Positions 1-9,278 of a stretch of 64,000 bases of DNA are shown piece by piece. The stretch spans positions 248,001 to 312,000 of the forward strand of contig NZ_MNAH01000003.1 of assembly GCF_001976065.1 (NCBI RefSeq), given 5' to 3'. The notes below the pieces were generated by a model. It searched no databases. It was not told the DNA's origin and was given only the letters and a program-made list of their open reading frames with translations. Every line of letters starts with the position of its first letter. Within the stretch, counting starts at the first letter, position 1. A program made the translations under genes and the position numbers. The DNA is from Pseudomonas putida. Lineage in GTDB: Bacteria > Pseudomonadota > Gammaproteobacteria > Pseudomonadales > Pseudomonadaceae.

Positions 1-203
1 CCGACTTCCAAAACGCGTCGGGCGCCGGTGAGTTTTACCAGCAAGGCGAGAAACTGCCCCTGTTCCGGCGCCACTTGCCAGCGGGCCATGGGCAGCGCCT
101 GGGTTTCGTCACGCAAGCGCTTGAGTACTGGCGTTTCGCGCAAGGAAACATCAAGCAGGTATTGATACAGCGAATCGTCGAGGTTGAGCGTGCGGGCTGT
201 CAT
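1..203 (-). CDS. SAM-dependent O-methyltransferase, N-terminal part
   Basis: The first 67 codons of a gene that runs off the left edge; ATG at 203-201. The translation begins MTARTLNLDDSLYQYLLDVS, continues with ETPVLKRLRDET and ends LLVKLTGARRVLEVG, which matches the start of the O-methyltransferase family 3 (caffeoyl-CoA/catechol type) up to the first SAM-binding motif (VLEVG). Known members transfer a methyl group from SAM to hydroxyls of small molecules; the substrate cannot be told here. It lies 18 bp downstream of an NlpC/P60 gene on the same strand and may be co-transcribed with it. Confidence 0.75.
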   Translation of the reverse strand, partial: MTARTLNLDDSLYQYLLDVSLRETPVLKRLRDETQALPMARWQVAPEQGQFLALLVKLTGARRVLEV

Positions 204-221
204 GACAATACCCCCTGGCGG

Positions 222-758
222 TTACGGATTGCGCGCCAGATGCTCGGGTTGCAAAACGCGCTTGGCACTCAGGTAGGCTCTCTGCCAATAAGCCTTGGAC
301 AAGCTGTCGAGCTTGACCGTGCCACCGGTAGCCGGTGCGTGGACGAAACGCCCTTCACCGACGTAGATACCGGCATGGCTGACCTGGGAACCGCCATTGG
401 TGGCGAAGAAGATCAGGTCACCGGTTTGCAGGCCTTCCTTGCCAACGCTGGCCGCCTGCATGGAAATCATTTCGCGCGTGGTGCGCGGCAGGGAAATACC
501 GGCTACATCCCGGTAAACGTAGCCAATCAGCCCACTGCAGTCGAATCCGGAGTCCGGCGTATTGCCGCCCCAGCGATAAGGCGTGCCGACCAGCCCCAAC
601 GCGCGAAACAGCACATCTTCCGCTTCCGGAGAAAAAGCCTGGGAGGGACCGAACACGATGGGTGCGCGAACCACCGGCGCAGGTGGCGGCGTTCGGCTGG
701 CGCAAGCACTGAGCAGCGCTGCGAACAGCATGATTGTGAGGCGGGCCGACATCGTCAT
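222..758 (-). CDS. NlpC/P60 family cell-wall endopeptidase lipoprotein
   Basis: 178 residues. An N-terminal signal ends in a lipobox (LSAC, lipidated Cys about 19), followed by a Pro-rich linker and one NlpC/P60 domain (about 50-165). The papain-like catalytic set is visible: Cys 74 in FDCSG, His 128 in SHAGIY and His 140 in FVHAP. Family members cleave the D-Glu-mDAP bond of peptidoglycan stem peptides; this one is predicted to be anchored to the inner face of the outer membrane. A second paralogue lies directly upstream on the same strand. The ATG at 758 is followed two codons later by another ATG; both fit. Confidence 0.85.
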   Translation of the reverse strand: MTMSARLTIMLFAALLSACASRTPPPAPVVRAPIVFGPSQAFSPEAEDVLFRALGLVGTPYRWGGNTPDSGFDCSGLIGYVYRDVAGISLPRTTREMISMQAASVGKEGLQTGDLIFFATNGGSQVSHAGIYVGEGRFVHAPATGGTVKLDSLSKAYWQRAYLSAKRVLQPEHLARNP

Positions 759-810
759 AGCAGAGCATCCTGATCAGGCTGCGGCTTTTTCTGCGCGAGT
801 GCAGAAAAGA

Positions 811-840
811 AAACCGCCTGCGGAGTACGCAGGCGGTTTG
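811..840 (-). terminator. Rho-independent terminator of the 922-1575 gene
   Basis: Perfect 12-bp stem AAACCGCCTGCG / CGCAGGCGGTTT with a short loop; read on the minus strand it is followed by a T-rich stretch (TCTTTTCT). It separates the two tandem NlpC/P60 genes, so they are probably separate transcripts. Confidence 0.8.
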
Positions 841-921
841 CCATCATTCATGGATCAGAATTTTAGCGCTTATATGGCAAACTTCAAGTAAGACTTTAAG
901 TTCGCCTTACGAAAAGTACGC

Positions 922-1575
922 TTACTTGCGAGCGGTTACGATTGGAGCCGCTGCAGGCGCCATGGCGAGTGCACGCTTGGCTTCGATGAAGGTCTTGCTC
1001 CAGTAGCTGTCGCCCAGGCTGTCGATGCGCACACCACCGCTACGGCGGCTGCTGGAGTGGATGAACTGGTTGTCACCCAGGTAGATACCGGCGTGACTGA
1101 CGCGACCGCGGCGACCATTGGTGGCGAAGAACAGCAGGTCACCTGGCTCAAGTTTGCTGCGCGAGACCAGCGGTGCATCCACGTTGATCATTTCGCGAGT
1201 GGAGCGTGGCAGGTTCATGCCCGCTTCTTCACGGAACAGATAACCGATGAAACCGCTGCAATCGAAGCCGGCTTCAGAGGTACCGCCGAAACGGTAACGG
1301 GTACCGATCAGGGACATGCCGCGTTCGAGGATGCTGTCGGCCAGAACCGGAAGCTGGTACGCCTTGCCGTTGGCGAAGCTGGCCAGTTCTTTCTCGGTGG
1401 CCGCTTCTTCCTGTTCAAGCGCTTGCTGATAAAGCGCGGAAGACTGGGCGGTAACGGAATTTTTAACCTGCTGTTGTTGCGCTTGCTCGGACACTGGCGT
1501 GTGGGCAGCGCAACCGAACAACAGGGTAACGAGTGCGAGGGGCACGAGGGGTGCAAAGCGATTTAGCATGGGCAC
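922..1575 (-). CDS. NlpC/P60 family cell-wall endopeptidase lipoprotein
   Basis: 217 residues. Signal peptide with lipobox LFGC (Cys 22), then a Gln/Glu-rich stretch (about 30-75) that could form a short coiled coil, then an NlpC/P60 domain. Catalytic Cys 106 (FDCSG), His 161 (SHAGIY) and His 173 (FIHSS) are present, so it should be an active peptidoglycan endopeptidase exposed to the periplasm. It is a paralogue of the next gene downstream; the domains are clearly alike but the linkers differ. A strong terminator follows it. Confidence 0.85.
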   Translation of the reverse strand: MPMLNRFAPLVPLALVTLLFGCAAHTPVSEQAQQQQVKNSVTAQSSALYQQALEQEEAATEKELASFANGKAYQLPVLADSILERGMSLIGTRYRFGGTSEAGFDCSGFIGYLFREEAGMNLPRSTREMINVDAPLVSRSKLEPGDLLFFATNGRRGRVSHAGIYLGDNQFIHSSSRRSGGVRIDSLGDSYWSKTFIEAKRALAMAPAAAPIVTARK

Positions 1576-1795
1576 GACCGTGGCTGATTAGTGTCAAGAA
1601 GCCGAGACTATGCCCGCTATCATCCTCATTTGCAAATTCAATCGAACTTTTTGTGACTTCTTGGTTTCTCGATAACATCTAAGCGCTAAAGCCCATTCTA
1701 GACACTTACGCAACCTGCACACCGCAGGAAAGCGGATTTTCTGGCGCCCAAAATATGCCGAAAATCGACGCAAGCCTCGAATTTACCAGGGTTGG

Positions 1796-2500
1796 CTACC
1801 AGCCCAGCGTCTCTTTGAGAAACGGGATGGTCAGCTTGCGCTGAGCTTGAAGAGAGGCCTGGTCGAGTTGCTCAAGCAGTTCGAACAGCGCGCTCATGCT
1901 GCGTGTACCGCGGGTGAGGATAAAGTGCCCGACTTCGTCGGTCAGGTGCAGGCCGCGACGTGACGCTCGCAGTTGCAGGGCGCGCAATTTGTCTTCGTCA
2001 GAGAGTGGGCGCATCTGGAATATCAGCGCCAGGGTCAGGCGCGACTTGAGGTCGGCCAGTTTTACCGGCAGCTCGCGCGGCGAAGTCGATGCGGCGATCA
2101 GCAGGCGCCGACCACTGTCACGCAGCCGGTTGAACAGGTGGAACAACGCCTCCTCCCAGTCAGCCTTGCCGGCCACCGCCTGCAGGTCATCCAGACAGAC
2201 CAGTTCGTATTGCTCGAGGTTGTCGAGAATTTCGATGCCACGATCCATCAACTCGGCCAGCGGCAGGTAAACCGCCGGTTCGCCCATCTGTTCGAAACGC
2301 AGGCACGCGGCCTGCAACAGATGCGTGCGCCCTACCCCGTGCTTGCCCCACAGGTAAATCAGGCTTTCGGTCCAGCCGGCGTCGGCTTCGCACAGACGTT
2401 CGACATAGCCGAGTGCAGCGGCATTGGCGCCTGGGTAGTAGTTGATGAAGGTGGCGTCGTCACGCAGACGCACACCTAGGGGCAGCTGAATCGGTTTCAT
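1796..2500 (-). CDS. hda: DnaA regulatory inactivator Hda
   Basis: 234 residues, the usual Hda length: the AAA+ part of DnaA without the DNA-binding domain IV. The N-terminal stretch MKPIQLPLGVRLRDDATF carries the QLPL clamp-binding motif. The Walker A region is GKHGVGRTH (about 52-60), with Arg in place of the usual Lys, a change also seen in E. coli Hda. A Walker B-like VCLDDLQ follows. Hda binds the DNA-loaded beta clamp and promotes ATP hydrolysis by DnaA, which prevents re-initiation. It lies downstream of the permease gene, the order common in pseudomonads. Confidence 0.9.
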   Translation of the reverse strand: MKPIQLPLGVRLRDDATFINYYPGANAAALGYVERLCEADAGWTESLIYLWGKHGVGRTHLLQAACLRFEQMGEPAVYLPLAELMDRGIEILDNLEQYELVCLDDLQAVAGKADWEEALFHLFNRLRDSGRRLLIAASTSPRELPVKLADLKSRLTLALIFQMRPLSDEDKLRALQLRASRRGLHLTDEVGHFILTRGTRSMSALFELLEQLDQASLQAQRKLTIPFLKETLGW

Positions 2501-2697
2501 GCTGACTGAACAGTTCCAAAGGAACCGTTAGTGGCCTCTGTGTAAAGTTTGCGAAGTTTATACCCGTGGGGCCGACCGCACAATGCGACAGACCACAAGC
2601 AAAATCAAAGGTTTGCGTTAGCGCACCGGTTTTATGACAGATTCTTTGGCGCTGCGGGCAGCCGGCCGGGGTCGAATCGGGCTGCCCGTGGCCCCCT

Positions 2698-3771
2698 CTA
2701 AAGCTCGGGATCGTCAACACCACTGTACATACCAGAATCCTTATACAAATCATGCACATGACGCAGCAGCACCATGATCACCGCCGCCACGGGCAACGCC
2801 AGCAATACACCCGTAAACCCGAACAGCTCGCCGCCGGCCAGAATCGCGAAGATCACCGCCACCGGGTGCAGTCCGATGCGGTCGCCCACCAGCAATGGCG
2901 TCAGCACCATGCCCTCCAGCGCCTGACCGACCATGAACACCGCGACGATGCCCATCATCGGATACAACTCGCCGCCAAACTGGAACAGGCCGGCAATCAG
3001 CGCCGCGCCAATGCCAATGATGAAGCCCATGTACGGCACGATCGCCGCCAGCCCGGCAATCATGCCGATCAACAGGCCCAACTCCAGACCCACCAGCATC
3101 AAGCCCGCAGCATAGATCACGCCCAAGGCGACCATCACCAGCAATTGCCCGCGGACGAAGGCGCCGAGCACTTCATGGCACTCTCCGGCCAGTGACACCG
3201 CCTGCTCTTCGCGATCGCGCGGCAACAGACTGCGGACTTTGGCCACCATCAGGTCCCAGTCGCGCAGCAGGTAGAAACTCACCACCGGAATCAGCACCAG
3301 ATTGGCCAGCCAGCCAATCAACGCCAAGCCCGAGGCGGTCGCCTGGCTCAGCACCACGCCGACGATGTCGGTGGTCTGGCCCATGTGCTCGCTGATCGCC
3401 GCCTTGAGCTTGTCGAACTTCCAGAAGCCCTCCGACAAGCCAAACTTCGACTGCGCCCAAGGCAATGCCGTGTGCTGCAGCCAATCAAGCATCTGCGGCG
3501 CCAGCTCATACAAGCGAAACAGTTGCTTGGCGAGCATCGGCACCAACACCAGCAACAGCGTGGTGAAGATCAGGGTGAACAGGGCAAATACCGCAATCAC
3601 CCCCCAGGTCCGTGACAGGCCGGCTTTTTCCAGCCGATCCACCAAAGGGTCAAACAGATAGGCCAACAACAACGCCACCAGGAACGGCGTGAGGATCGGG
3701 TGCAACAGCCAGACAAACGCGCAGAGCAGAATCACTCCACCCAACCAGAACCAACGCCGCGTATCGGCCAT
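2698..3771 (-). CDS. AI-2E/PerM family membrane permease
   Basis: 357 residues from the chosen ATG (MADTRRWFWLGG). A GGAG six bases upstream supports this start over an ATG four codons earlier, which lacks a ribosome binding site. Multiple hydrophobic segments in the PerM/AI-2E pattern are visible: an N-terminal pair ending in LAYLFDPLVDRLE, a long amphipathic middle region, then four or more C-terminal helices with the family's PYMGFIIGIG stretch. The substrate in Pseudomonas is unknown; the family includes TqsA and putative Na+/H+ antiporters. It follows the DUF2066 gene by 36 bp and precedes hda, so the three may share a transcript. Confidence 0.85.
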   Translation of the reverse strand: MADTRRWFWLGGVILLCAFVWLLHPILTPFLVALLLAYLFDPLVDRLEKAGLSRTWGVIAVFALFTLIFTTLLLVLVPMLAKQLFRLYELAPQMLDWLQHTALPWAQSKFGLSEGFWKFDKLKAAISEHMGQTTDIVGVVLSQATASGLALIGWLANLVLIPVVSFYLLRDWDLMVAKVRSLLPRDREEQAVSLAGECHEVLGAFVRGQLLVMVALGVIYAAGLMLVGLELGLLIGMIAGLAAIVPYMGFIIGIGAALIAGLFQFGGELYPMMGIVAVFMVGQALEGMVLTPLLVGDRIGLHPVAVIFAILAGGELFGFTGVLLALPVAAVIMVLLRHVHDLYKDSGMYSGVDDPEL

Positions 3772-3807
3772 GAACCACTCCATTGCTTCTATATAAGAAA
3801 GAAAATC

Positions 3808-4875
3808 CTACCAGCGGAAACGCAATTGCGGCGTCGGTGCAGGCGCAGGCGCGACTGCAGGGGCCGAACCGCCAGCTACAGGCTGAACGGGTGCCGCTGG
3901 CGCCGGCACCGGCTCCGCCGCGACCTCCTGCAACCTGGCCAGCGACAACTGCGCGCGCAATTGATCGGTACTGCCATTGACCCGATAAAGAATCCGGTCG
4001 CCGTCGACACTTTGCGGGCGTCCGCCGAAAGGCTCCAGCAAGCGCCCAAGGGTCGCATAACGCTCCAGGTTCATACCTTGGACTTCCAGCAGCTGCGCGG
4101 ACGAGGCCCCTGGCTTGGCGACGAATCGCGGCGCCAGTCGCTGGTTCACCGCCAGCATCACCGCGTCTGCCAAAGCAGCCTGATCGGCTCCCTGGGCACT
4201 GCCGGCCTCTTTCTGGTCACCCAGCCACAACTGCCACTTGGCCTGCCACTGGCCACCCTCTTCCCGGGCATGCACCGCCAGCAGGGCGTCGGCATTGTAA
4301 CGCTGGGATGCGCTGCGCAGGGCCGACGGATCAGCACTTTCCAGATTCGGCGCGGTGGCGACGATTTGTTCGTTCAGGTCCGCCAATGGCAGACGCAGGG
4401 GCAAACCACGGTGCTGCGCGGCGCGGCGCAAGGGTGTCGCACCGGCCTGGCCATCGCCCACCAGGCTTGCACCCTCGGTGTAGTCGTTCAACCACCAGCC
4501 CAATATCGACGGCCGATTGGCACCCCACATTGCCAGCCCGGCCCGGCGCAAGGCCTGGTCGGTGGTGCCAGGGTCAAAGTCGACTTTCAACACTTCCGGC
4601 GGGCCGGCCTCGAAGCCGTACTGGCTGATGATTTGCTGCGGGTCTTTGCGAATCGCCGCCAGCCCCGGATTCTGTGGCGCCTTGGGATCGCCGGTCAGGC
4701 GCAAGACCAGCGTATCGAGCGCCCGCTGTGTCGCTTCGTCACGCTCTTGCGGTGACTGGCCGCTGACCGGCTCGCGCACTTGATAAAGGCCTTTGACGGT
4801 TTCAGCCTGGCTTACCTGGCTGGCCAGGCCGACCACTGACAAGCAGCCCACAAAAAAGAATTTACAAAAACCCAT
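3808..4875 (-). CDS. DUF2066 domain-containing exported protein
   Basis: 355 residues from the ATG at 4875 (MGFCKFFFVGCLSVVGLASQ), chosen because AGGAA stands 7 bases upstream and a signal peptide ending SQA follows; the open frame itself extends further upstream without support. The mature part matches the DUF2066 family of gammaproteobacterial periplasmic or secreted proteins, whose function is unknown. The C-terminus is a low-complexity Ala/Pro tail of about 45 residues ending LRFRW. It is divergent from purM and upstream of the PerM permease. Confidence 0.75.
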   Translation of the reverse strand: MGFCKFFFVGCLSVVGLASQVSQAETVKGLYQVREPVSGQSPQERDEATQRALDTLVLRLTGDPKAPQNPGLAAIRKDPQQIISQYGFEAGPPEVLKVDFDPGTTDQALRRAGLAMWGANRPSILGWWLNDYTEGASLVGDGQAGATPLRRAAQHRGLPLRLPLADLNEQIVATAPNLESADPSALRSASQRYNADALLAVHAREEGGQWQAKWQLWLGDQKEAGSAQGADQAALADAVMLAVNQRLAPRFVAKPGASSAQLLEVQGMNLERYATLGRLLEPFGGRPQSVDGDRILYRVNGSTDQLRAQLSLARLQEVAAEPVPAPAAPVQPVAGGSAPAVAPAPAPTPQLRFRW

Positions 4876-5258
4876 GGAAGATTCCTGAGGACAAAAGCGG
4901 CTGGAACAGACCGCGTGAACACGAACGAGCAAGGCTGTGACCATCGCCCGACGTAAAACATTCACACGCCCTGGGTAAGTTTTCGCACTGTGGTAACGAT
5001 AGACGGTTAATGACGACAACTTGTGCAGGCGAGCAGGATGTCATCCACGGGAGGCCCTGGCGTTTTTTTTCGGCCGATATGCCCCCTGCCGTCGGCCTGA
5101 GGATGGCCGCTGACCGTCAAGCCTGATAAAATCGCGCGCCTTCGCAGACCGGCAACAGCCGGGCACCCTCGAATATCGCGTGAGGCAATCACCTTCGTCG
5201 AATTTGGCGGTCCCGCTGGACTCGGTCGTTACAGAAATCCCCCCTAAAGGCCTGGATC
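4876..5258. other. Intergenic region between DUF2066 gene and purM
   Basis: 383 bases with no convincing gene. It must hold two divergent promoters. On the plus strand, TG-A-TAAAAT at 5124-5132 is an extended -10 candidate for purM without a clear -35. A T8 run at 5064-5071 has no stem before it and is not called a terminator. Confidence 0.4.
5124..5132 (+). promoter_or_regulatory. Possible extended -10 of purMN
   Basis: TGATAAAAT fits an extended -10 element; a transcript starting near 5139 would have a leader of about 120 bases before purM. There is no good -35 hexamer, so this is tentative. No PurR-type operator was recognised. Confidence 0.35.
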
Positions 5259-6317
5259 ATGAGCAAGCAACCCTCCCTGAGCTACAAGGACGCCGGTGTA
5301 GACATCGACGCCGGTGAAGCATTGGTCGAACGCATCAAGAGCGTCGCCAAGCGCACTGCGCGCCCGGAAGTCATGGGCGGCCTGGGCGGTTTCGGCGCCC
5401 TCTGCGAAATCCCGGCCGGCTACAAGCAGCCCGTGCTGGTTTCCGGTACTGACGGCGTCGGCACCAAGCTGCGCCTGGCATTGAACCTGAACAAGCACGA
5501 CAGCATCGGCATCGACCTGGTCGCCATGTGCGTGAACGACCTGGTGGTCTGCGGCGCCGAGCCGTTGTTCTTCCTCGACTACTACGCCACCGGCAAACTC
5601 AACGTCGAGACCGCGACCCAGGTCGTGACCGGCATCGGCGCTGGCTGCGAACTGTCCGGCTGCTCCCTGGTGGGCGGCGAAACCGCTGAAATGCCTGGCA
5701 TGTACGAAGGCGAAGACTACGACCTGGCCGGCTTCTGCGTCGGCGTCGTGGAAAAGGCCGAAATCATCGACGGTTCCAAAGTCGCTGCCGGCGATGCCCT
5801 GCTCGCCCTGCCGTCTTCCGGCCCGCACTCCAACGGCTACTCGCTGATCCGCAAGATCATCGAAGTGTCCGGTGCCGACATCGAAAACATCCAGCTCGAC
5901 GGCAAGCCGCTGACCGACCTGCTGATGGCCCCGACCCGTATCTACGTGAAGCCGCTGCTCAAGCTGATCAAGGAAACCGGCGCCGTGAAAGCCATGGCTC
6001 ACATCACCGGTGGCGGCCTGCTGGACAACATCCCGCGCGTCCTGCCAAAAGGCGCACAAGCGGTGGTTGACGTGGCAAGCTGGACCCGCCCTGCGGTGTT
6101 CGACTGGCTGCAGGAAAAAGGCAACGTCGACGAAAACGAAATGCACCGCGTGCTGAACTGCGGCGTAGGCATGGTCATCTGCGTGGCTCAAGAGCACGTG
6201 GAAACCGCGCTGAACGTCCTGCGTGAAGCCGGCGAGCAACCGTGGGTCATCGGTCAGATCGCCACCGCTGCCGAAGGCGCTGCCCAGGTTGAACTGAAGA
6301 ACCTCAAGGCTCACTAA
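5259..6317 (+). CDS. purM: Phosphoribosylformylglycinamidine cyclo-ligase
   Basis: 352 residues, full length for PurM (AIR synthetase). It closes FGAM to 5-aminoimidazole ribonucleotide with ATP, the fifth step of purine synthesis, in the cytosol. The glycine-rich ATP-binding signature GTDGVGTKL (about 65-73), the [11 protein letters not shown] segment and [12 protein letters not shown] are intact. Its stop codon overlaps the purN start by one base (TAATG), so translation is likely coupled. Confidence 0.97.
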   Translation: MSKQPSLSYKDAGVDIDAGEALVERIKSVAKRTARPEVMGGLGGFGALCEIPAGYKQPVLVSGTDGVGTKLRLALNLNKHDSIGIDLVAMCVNDLVVCGAEPLFFLDYYATGKLNVETATQVVTGIGAGCELSGCSLVGGETAEMPGMYEGEDYDLAGFCVGVVEKAEIIDGSKVAAGDALLALPSSGPHSNGYSLIRKIIEVSGADIENIQLDGKPLTDLLMAPTRIYVKPLLKLIKETGAVKAMAHITGGGLLDNIPRVLPKGAQAVVDVASWTRPAVFDWLQEKGNVDENEMHRVLNCGVGMVICVAQEHVETALNVLREAGEQPWVIGQIATAAEGAAQVELKNLKAH

Positions 6318-6967
6318 TGCCTAACACCTGTGATGTTGTGGTGCTGCTCTCCGGCACCGGCAGTAACTTGCAGGCCTTGATCGACAGCACGCGGACCGGC
6401 GACAGCCCGGTCCGCATCGCTGCGGTGATTTCCAACCGCGCCGACGCTTATGGCCTGCAACGCGCCAGGGACGCGGGTATCGACACCCGCACCCTGGATC
6501 ACAAGGCTTTCGAGGGCCGCGAGGCCTTCGACGCCGCGCTGATCGAACTGATCGACGCCTTCAATCCCAAACTCGTGGTCCTGGCCGGCTTCATGCGCAT
6601 TCTCAGCGCTGACTTCGTACGCCACTACGCGGGCCGCCTGCTCAATATCCATCCCTCGCTGCTACCCAAATACAAAGGGTTACACACTCATCAGCGCGCG
6701 CTGGAAGCCGGTGACGCCGAACATGGCTGCTCCGTGCACTTCGTCACCGAGGAACTCGATGGCGGACCACTGGTCGTACAAGCAGTAATACCGGTAGAGT
6801 TGCACGACTCGCCGCAGAGTCTGGCGCAGCGGGTCCATGTGCAGGAACACCTGATCTACCCCATGGCCGTGCGTTGGTTTGCCGAAGGCCGGTTATCCCT
6901 CGGCGAACAAGGTGCTTTACTGGATGGACAGTTACTCGCGGCCAGCGGCCACTTGATTCGACCCTAG
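6317..6967 (+). CDS. purN: Phosphoribosylglycinamide formyltransferase 1
   Basis: 216 residues. PurN moves the formyl group of 10-formyl-THF to GAR, the third purine step. The catalytic block NIHPSLLPKYKGLHTHQRAL holds the invariant Asn and His, and the Asp of EELDGGP is present. The N-terminal VLLSGTGSNLQALID is the phosphate/GAR-binding loop. It overlaps purM by one base and is followed 8 bases later by a DUF3108 gene that shares the terminator. Confidence 0.96.
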   Translation: MPNTCDVVVLLSGTGSNLQALIDSTRTGDSPVRIAAVISNRADAYGLQRARDAGIDTRTLDHKAFEGREAFDAALIELIDAFNPKLVVLAGFMRILSADFVRHYAGRLLNIHPSLLPKYKGLHTHQRALEAGDAEHGCSVHFVTEELDGGPLVVQAVIPVELHDSPQSLAQRVHVQEHLIYPMAVRWFAEGRLSLGEQGALLDGQLLAASGHLIRP

Positions 6968-6975
6968 GAGATTTT

Positions 6976-7689
6976 ATGCGTCGCGCCCTGCTCTTCGCTT
7001 GCGCTCTGCTCGCCCTGCCCTTCACACAGGCTGCAGACCTTCAACCTTTCTCCGCCAGCTACACCGCCGACTGGAAGCAGCTGCCCATGAGCGGCACGGC
7101 CGAGCGCAGCCTGACCAAGCAAGCCAATGGCGTCTGGAAGCTCAACTTCAAGGCTTCGATGATGATCGCCAGCCTGTCCGAAGAAAGCACCCTGACCGTC
7201 GACAAGGACACCCTGCTGCCACAGTCCTACCATTTCGAACGGGGTGGCCTGGGTAAAGCCAAGAAGGCTGACCTGGACTTCGACTGGACTGCCAAGAAGG
7301 TTACCGGCACCGATCGTGGCGACGCGGTCAATATTGCCCTCAACCGCGGCATGCTCGACAAATCCACCTACCAGCTGGCACTGCAGCATGACGTAGCCGC
7401 CGGCAAGAAAAGCATGAGCTATCAGGTTGTCGATGATGGCGAAGTCGATACCTATGACTTCCGCGTGCTGGGTTCGGAAAAAGTCGAGACCAAGGCTGGC
7501 CAGATCGACGCGATCAAGGTCGAGCGCGTGCGCGACCCGACACAAAGCAAGCGCATCACCGTGCTCTGGTTCGCCAAGGATTGGGATTACCTGCTGGTTC
7601 GCCTGCAACAGGTCGAGACCGACGGCAAGGAGTACAACATCATGCTCCTGGACGGCACGGTGAACGGCAAGTCGGTTAAAGGCAGCTGA
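6976..7689 (+). CDS. DUF3108 domain-containing periplasmic protein
   Basis: 237 residues. The ATG at 6976 is preceded by TAGGAG and starts a clear signal peptide (MRRALLFACALLALPFTQA, cleaved before ADLQPF). The rest is a beta-rich domain of the DUF3108 family, function unknown, common right after purMN in Pseudomonas. The open frame runs upstream into purN, but the signal peptide and ribosome binding site fix the start. It is the last gene before a strong terminator. Confidence 0.85.
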   Translation: MRRALLFACALLALPFTQAADLQPFSASYTADWKQLPMSGTAERSLTKQANGVWKLNFKASMMIASLSEESTLTVDKDTLLPQSYHFERGGLGKAKKADLDFDWTAKKVTGTDRGDAVNIALNRGMLDKSTYQLALQHDVAAGKKSMSYQVVDDGEVDTYDFRVLGSEKVETKAGQIDAIKVERVRDPTQSKRITVLWFAKDWDYLLVRLQQVETDGKEYNIMLLDGTVNGKSVKGS

Positions 7690-7707
7690 ACTGCACCTCT
7701 TGAAGAA

Positions 7708-7732
7708 GCCCCGCACTTGCGGGGTTTTTTTT
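7708..7732 (+). terminator. Terminator of purMN-DUF3108
   Basis: Stem GCCCCGC / GCGGGG with a 4-base loop followed by eight T on the plus strand, 18 bases after the DUF3108 stop. Confidence 0.88.
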
Positions 7733-7830
7733 GAAGATTAAAAAGCAGGAACGCACGACAGGCGCAATGCTCTATACCTTCAAGGTCTTTTTTGATCGAA
7801 TGACTTTCCCTGCTGCCTGCGAGGTTTCAC

Positions 7831-8247
7831 ATGACTGTCACCGTCAACACCGTTTCTGCCGAAGGCTTGCGTCATACCGTCCAGATCGATGACCACGAAC
7901 TCTATGCCGATGCCCCGCCATCGGCAGGCGGCGAAGGTTCGGCGCCAGAGCCGCACGACTACTTCGATGCCGCACTGGGCGCCTGCAAGGCCCTGACCTT
8001 GAAGATGTATGCGAAGAAAAAGGACATTCCGCTGACGGGCGTTGGCGTGGAGGTCAAGCGCGACAACAGCCAGGAGCAAAAAGGCAAATACGTACTCCAC
8101 GTCAAGCTGACCCTCAAGGGCGTGCTCACCGACGCCCAGCGCGAAGAGCTGCACCGGGTGGCCGATCGCTGCCCGGTGCACAAGCTGATGACCACTTCTG
8201 AAGTCAGCATCGAAACCCATCTGGCCGAAGGCGCGTTCAGCCAATAG
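7831..8247 (+). CDS. OsmC family peroxiredoxin-like protein
   Basis: 138 residues. The two cysteines of the OsmC/Ohr fold are present: Cys 52 in LGACKALTLKMYAKK and Cys 114 in ADRCPVHKL. OsmC proteins reduce organic hydroperoxides through these cysteines; the long helix after the first Cys fits the OsmC/YhfA branch, whose substrates are less certain than those of Ohr. The gene stands alone behind the purMN terminator and is followed 62 bases later by pirin; the two redox genes may share a transcript. Confidence 0.85.
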   Translation: MTVTVNTVSAEGLRHTVQIDDHELYADAPPSAGGEGSAPEPHDYFDAALGACKALTLKMYAKKKDIPLTGVGVEVKRDNSQEQKGKYVLHVKLTLKGVLTDAQREELHRVADRCPVHKLMTTSEVSIETHLAEGAFSQ

Positions 8248-8309
8248 CGGCAAGGGCTGCGCAAGCGGGTTATGCTCGACCGCATCACCCGCTCAGCCTG
8301 GAACGCACC

Positions 8310-9170
8310 ATGAACACTCCGCTCGTGATCCGCCCCCGCGCCGAAGATGTCGAAGGCCAGCCGATTCTTCGCCCGTTGCCATCAGCCAAATGCCGCAATG
8401 TCGGGCCCTTCGTGTTTTTCGACCATATGCTCGAAACCCGTTATGCAGCGGGTACCGGCATGAACATCCGCCAGCATCCGCATATTGGTCTCTCCACGCT
8501 CACCTACCTCTTTGAAGGCCAGCTGCAGCACAAGGACAGCCTCGGGTCGGACCAGGTGGTCAATGCCGGTGATGTCAGCTGGATGACCGCTGGCAGCGCC
8601 ATCGCCCATGTCGAGCGCACACCCGAAGCGCTAAAAGACAGCGGCTTTACGATGCACGGTTTGCAGATCTGGCTGGCTTCTCCCAAAGACAAGGAACAGG
8701 GGCCAGGACACTACAGCCACCACCCCGCCGCCACACTGCCGGTCAGCGAAAACCTCGGGGTGACGATCCGCATGATCGCAGGCTCGGGCTTTTGCCTGGA
8801 ATCGCCAGTGCCAGTGCTTTCGCCGACGCTGTATGCCGAAGTGAACCTGCAAACGGCGACGACCCTGCTGATTCCCACCGAGCATGAAGAGCGCGCGCTG
8901 TATGTGTTGAGCGGGGACGTGCAGCTCGATGGCGAGCCGATAGAGCCGCATTCACTGGTGGTGTTGCCACCCGGGGAAGAAATGACCTTGTTCGCCGAGA
9001 GCGACAGTCATGCGGTGTTGTTCGGTGGTGCGCCGCTGGATGGGCCACGACGGATCAACTGGAATTTCGTGGCGAGCGATCCGGCAGCCATCGATGAAGC
9101 GCGTCGGCGCTGGGCGGCCGGGGATTGGCCGACGGTGCCGGGGGAAGTTGAGCGGATCGAACTTCCTTAA
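8310..9170 (+). CDS. Pirin family protein
   Basis: 286 residues, bicupin. The N-terminal cupin holds the metal-binding set: HPHIGL (two His about 54-56) and IAHVE (His and Glu near 96-98), as in human pirin and the YhhW quercetinases. The C-terminal cupin is degenerate in metal ligands. Some bacterial pirins have quercetin 2,3-dioxygenase activity; the physiological role here is unknown. A REP pair follows the gene. Confidence 0.9.
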   Translation: MNTPLVIRPRAEDVEGQPILRPLPSAKCRNVGPFVFFDHMLETRYAAGTGMNIRQHPHIGLSTLTYLFEGQLQHKDSLGSDQVVNAGDVSWMTAGSAIAHVERTPEALKDSGFTMHGLQIWLASPKDKEQGPGHYSHHPAATLPVSENLGVTIRMIAGSGFCLESPVPVLSPTLYAEVNLQTATTLLIPTEHEERALYVLSGDVQLDGEPIEPHSLVVLPPGEEMTLFAESDSHAVLFGGAPLDGPRRINWNFVASDPAAIDEARRRWAAGDWPTVPGEVERIELP

Positions 9171-9191
9171 GACTTATTGTGAATTTCACAT

Positions 9192-9267
9192 CGCCTTCGC
9201 GAGCAAGCCCGCTCCCACAGTTGACCGCATTCCAATGTGGGAGCGGGCTTGCTCGCGAAGAGGGCGG
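9192..9267. repeat. REP pair (inverted), GGGCTTGCTCGC variant
   Basis: Two inverted copies of the window's commonest REP, here with GGGCTTGC instead of GAGCCTGC, separated by about 20 bases, in the gap between convergent pirin and dienelactone hydrolase genes. Confidence 0.85.
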
Positions 9268-9278
9268 CACTATCGCAA

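Noticed and set aside
2655..2688. Inverted repeat CGGGCAGCC / GGGCTGCCCG between hda and the permease gene as a terminator
   Set aside because: No T tract on the minus strand; could be a structured leader of hda but evidence is thin.
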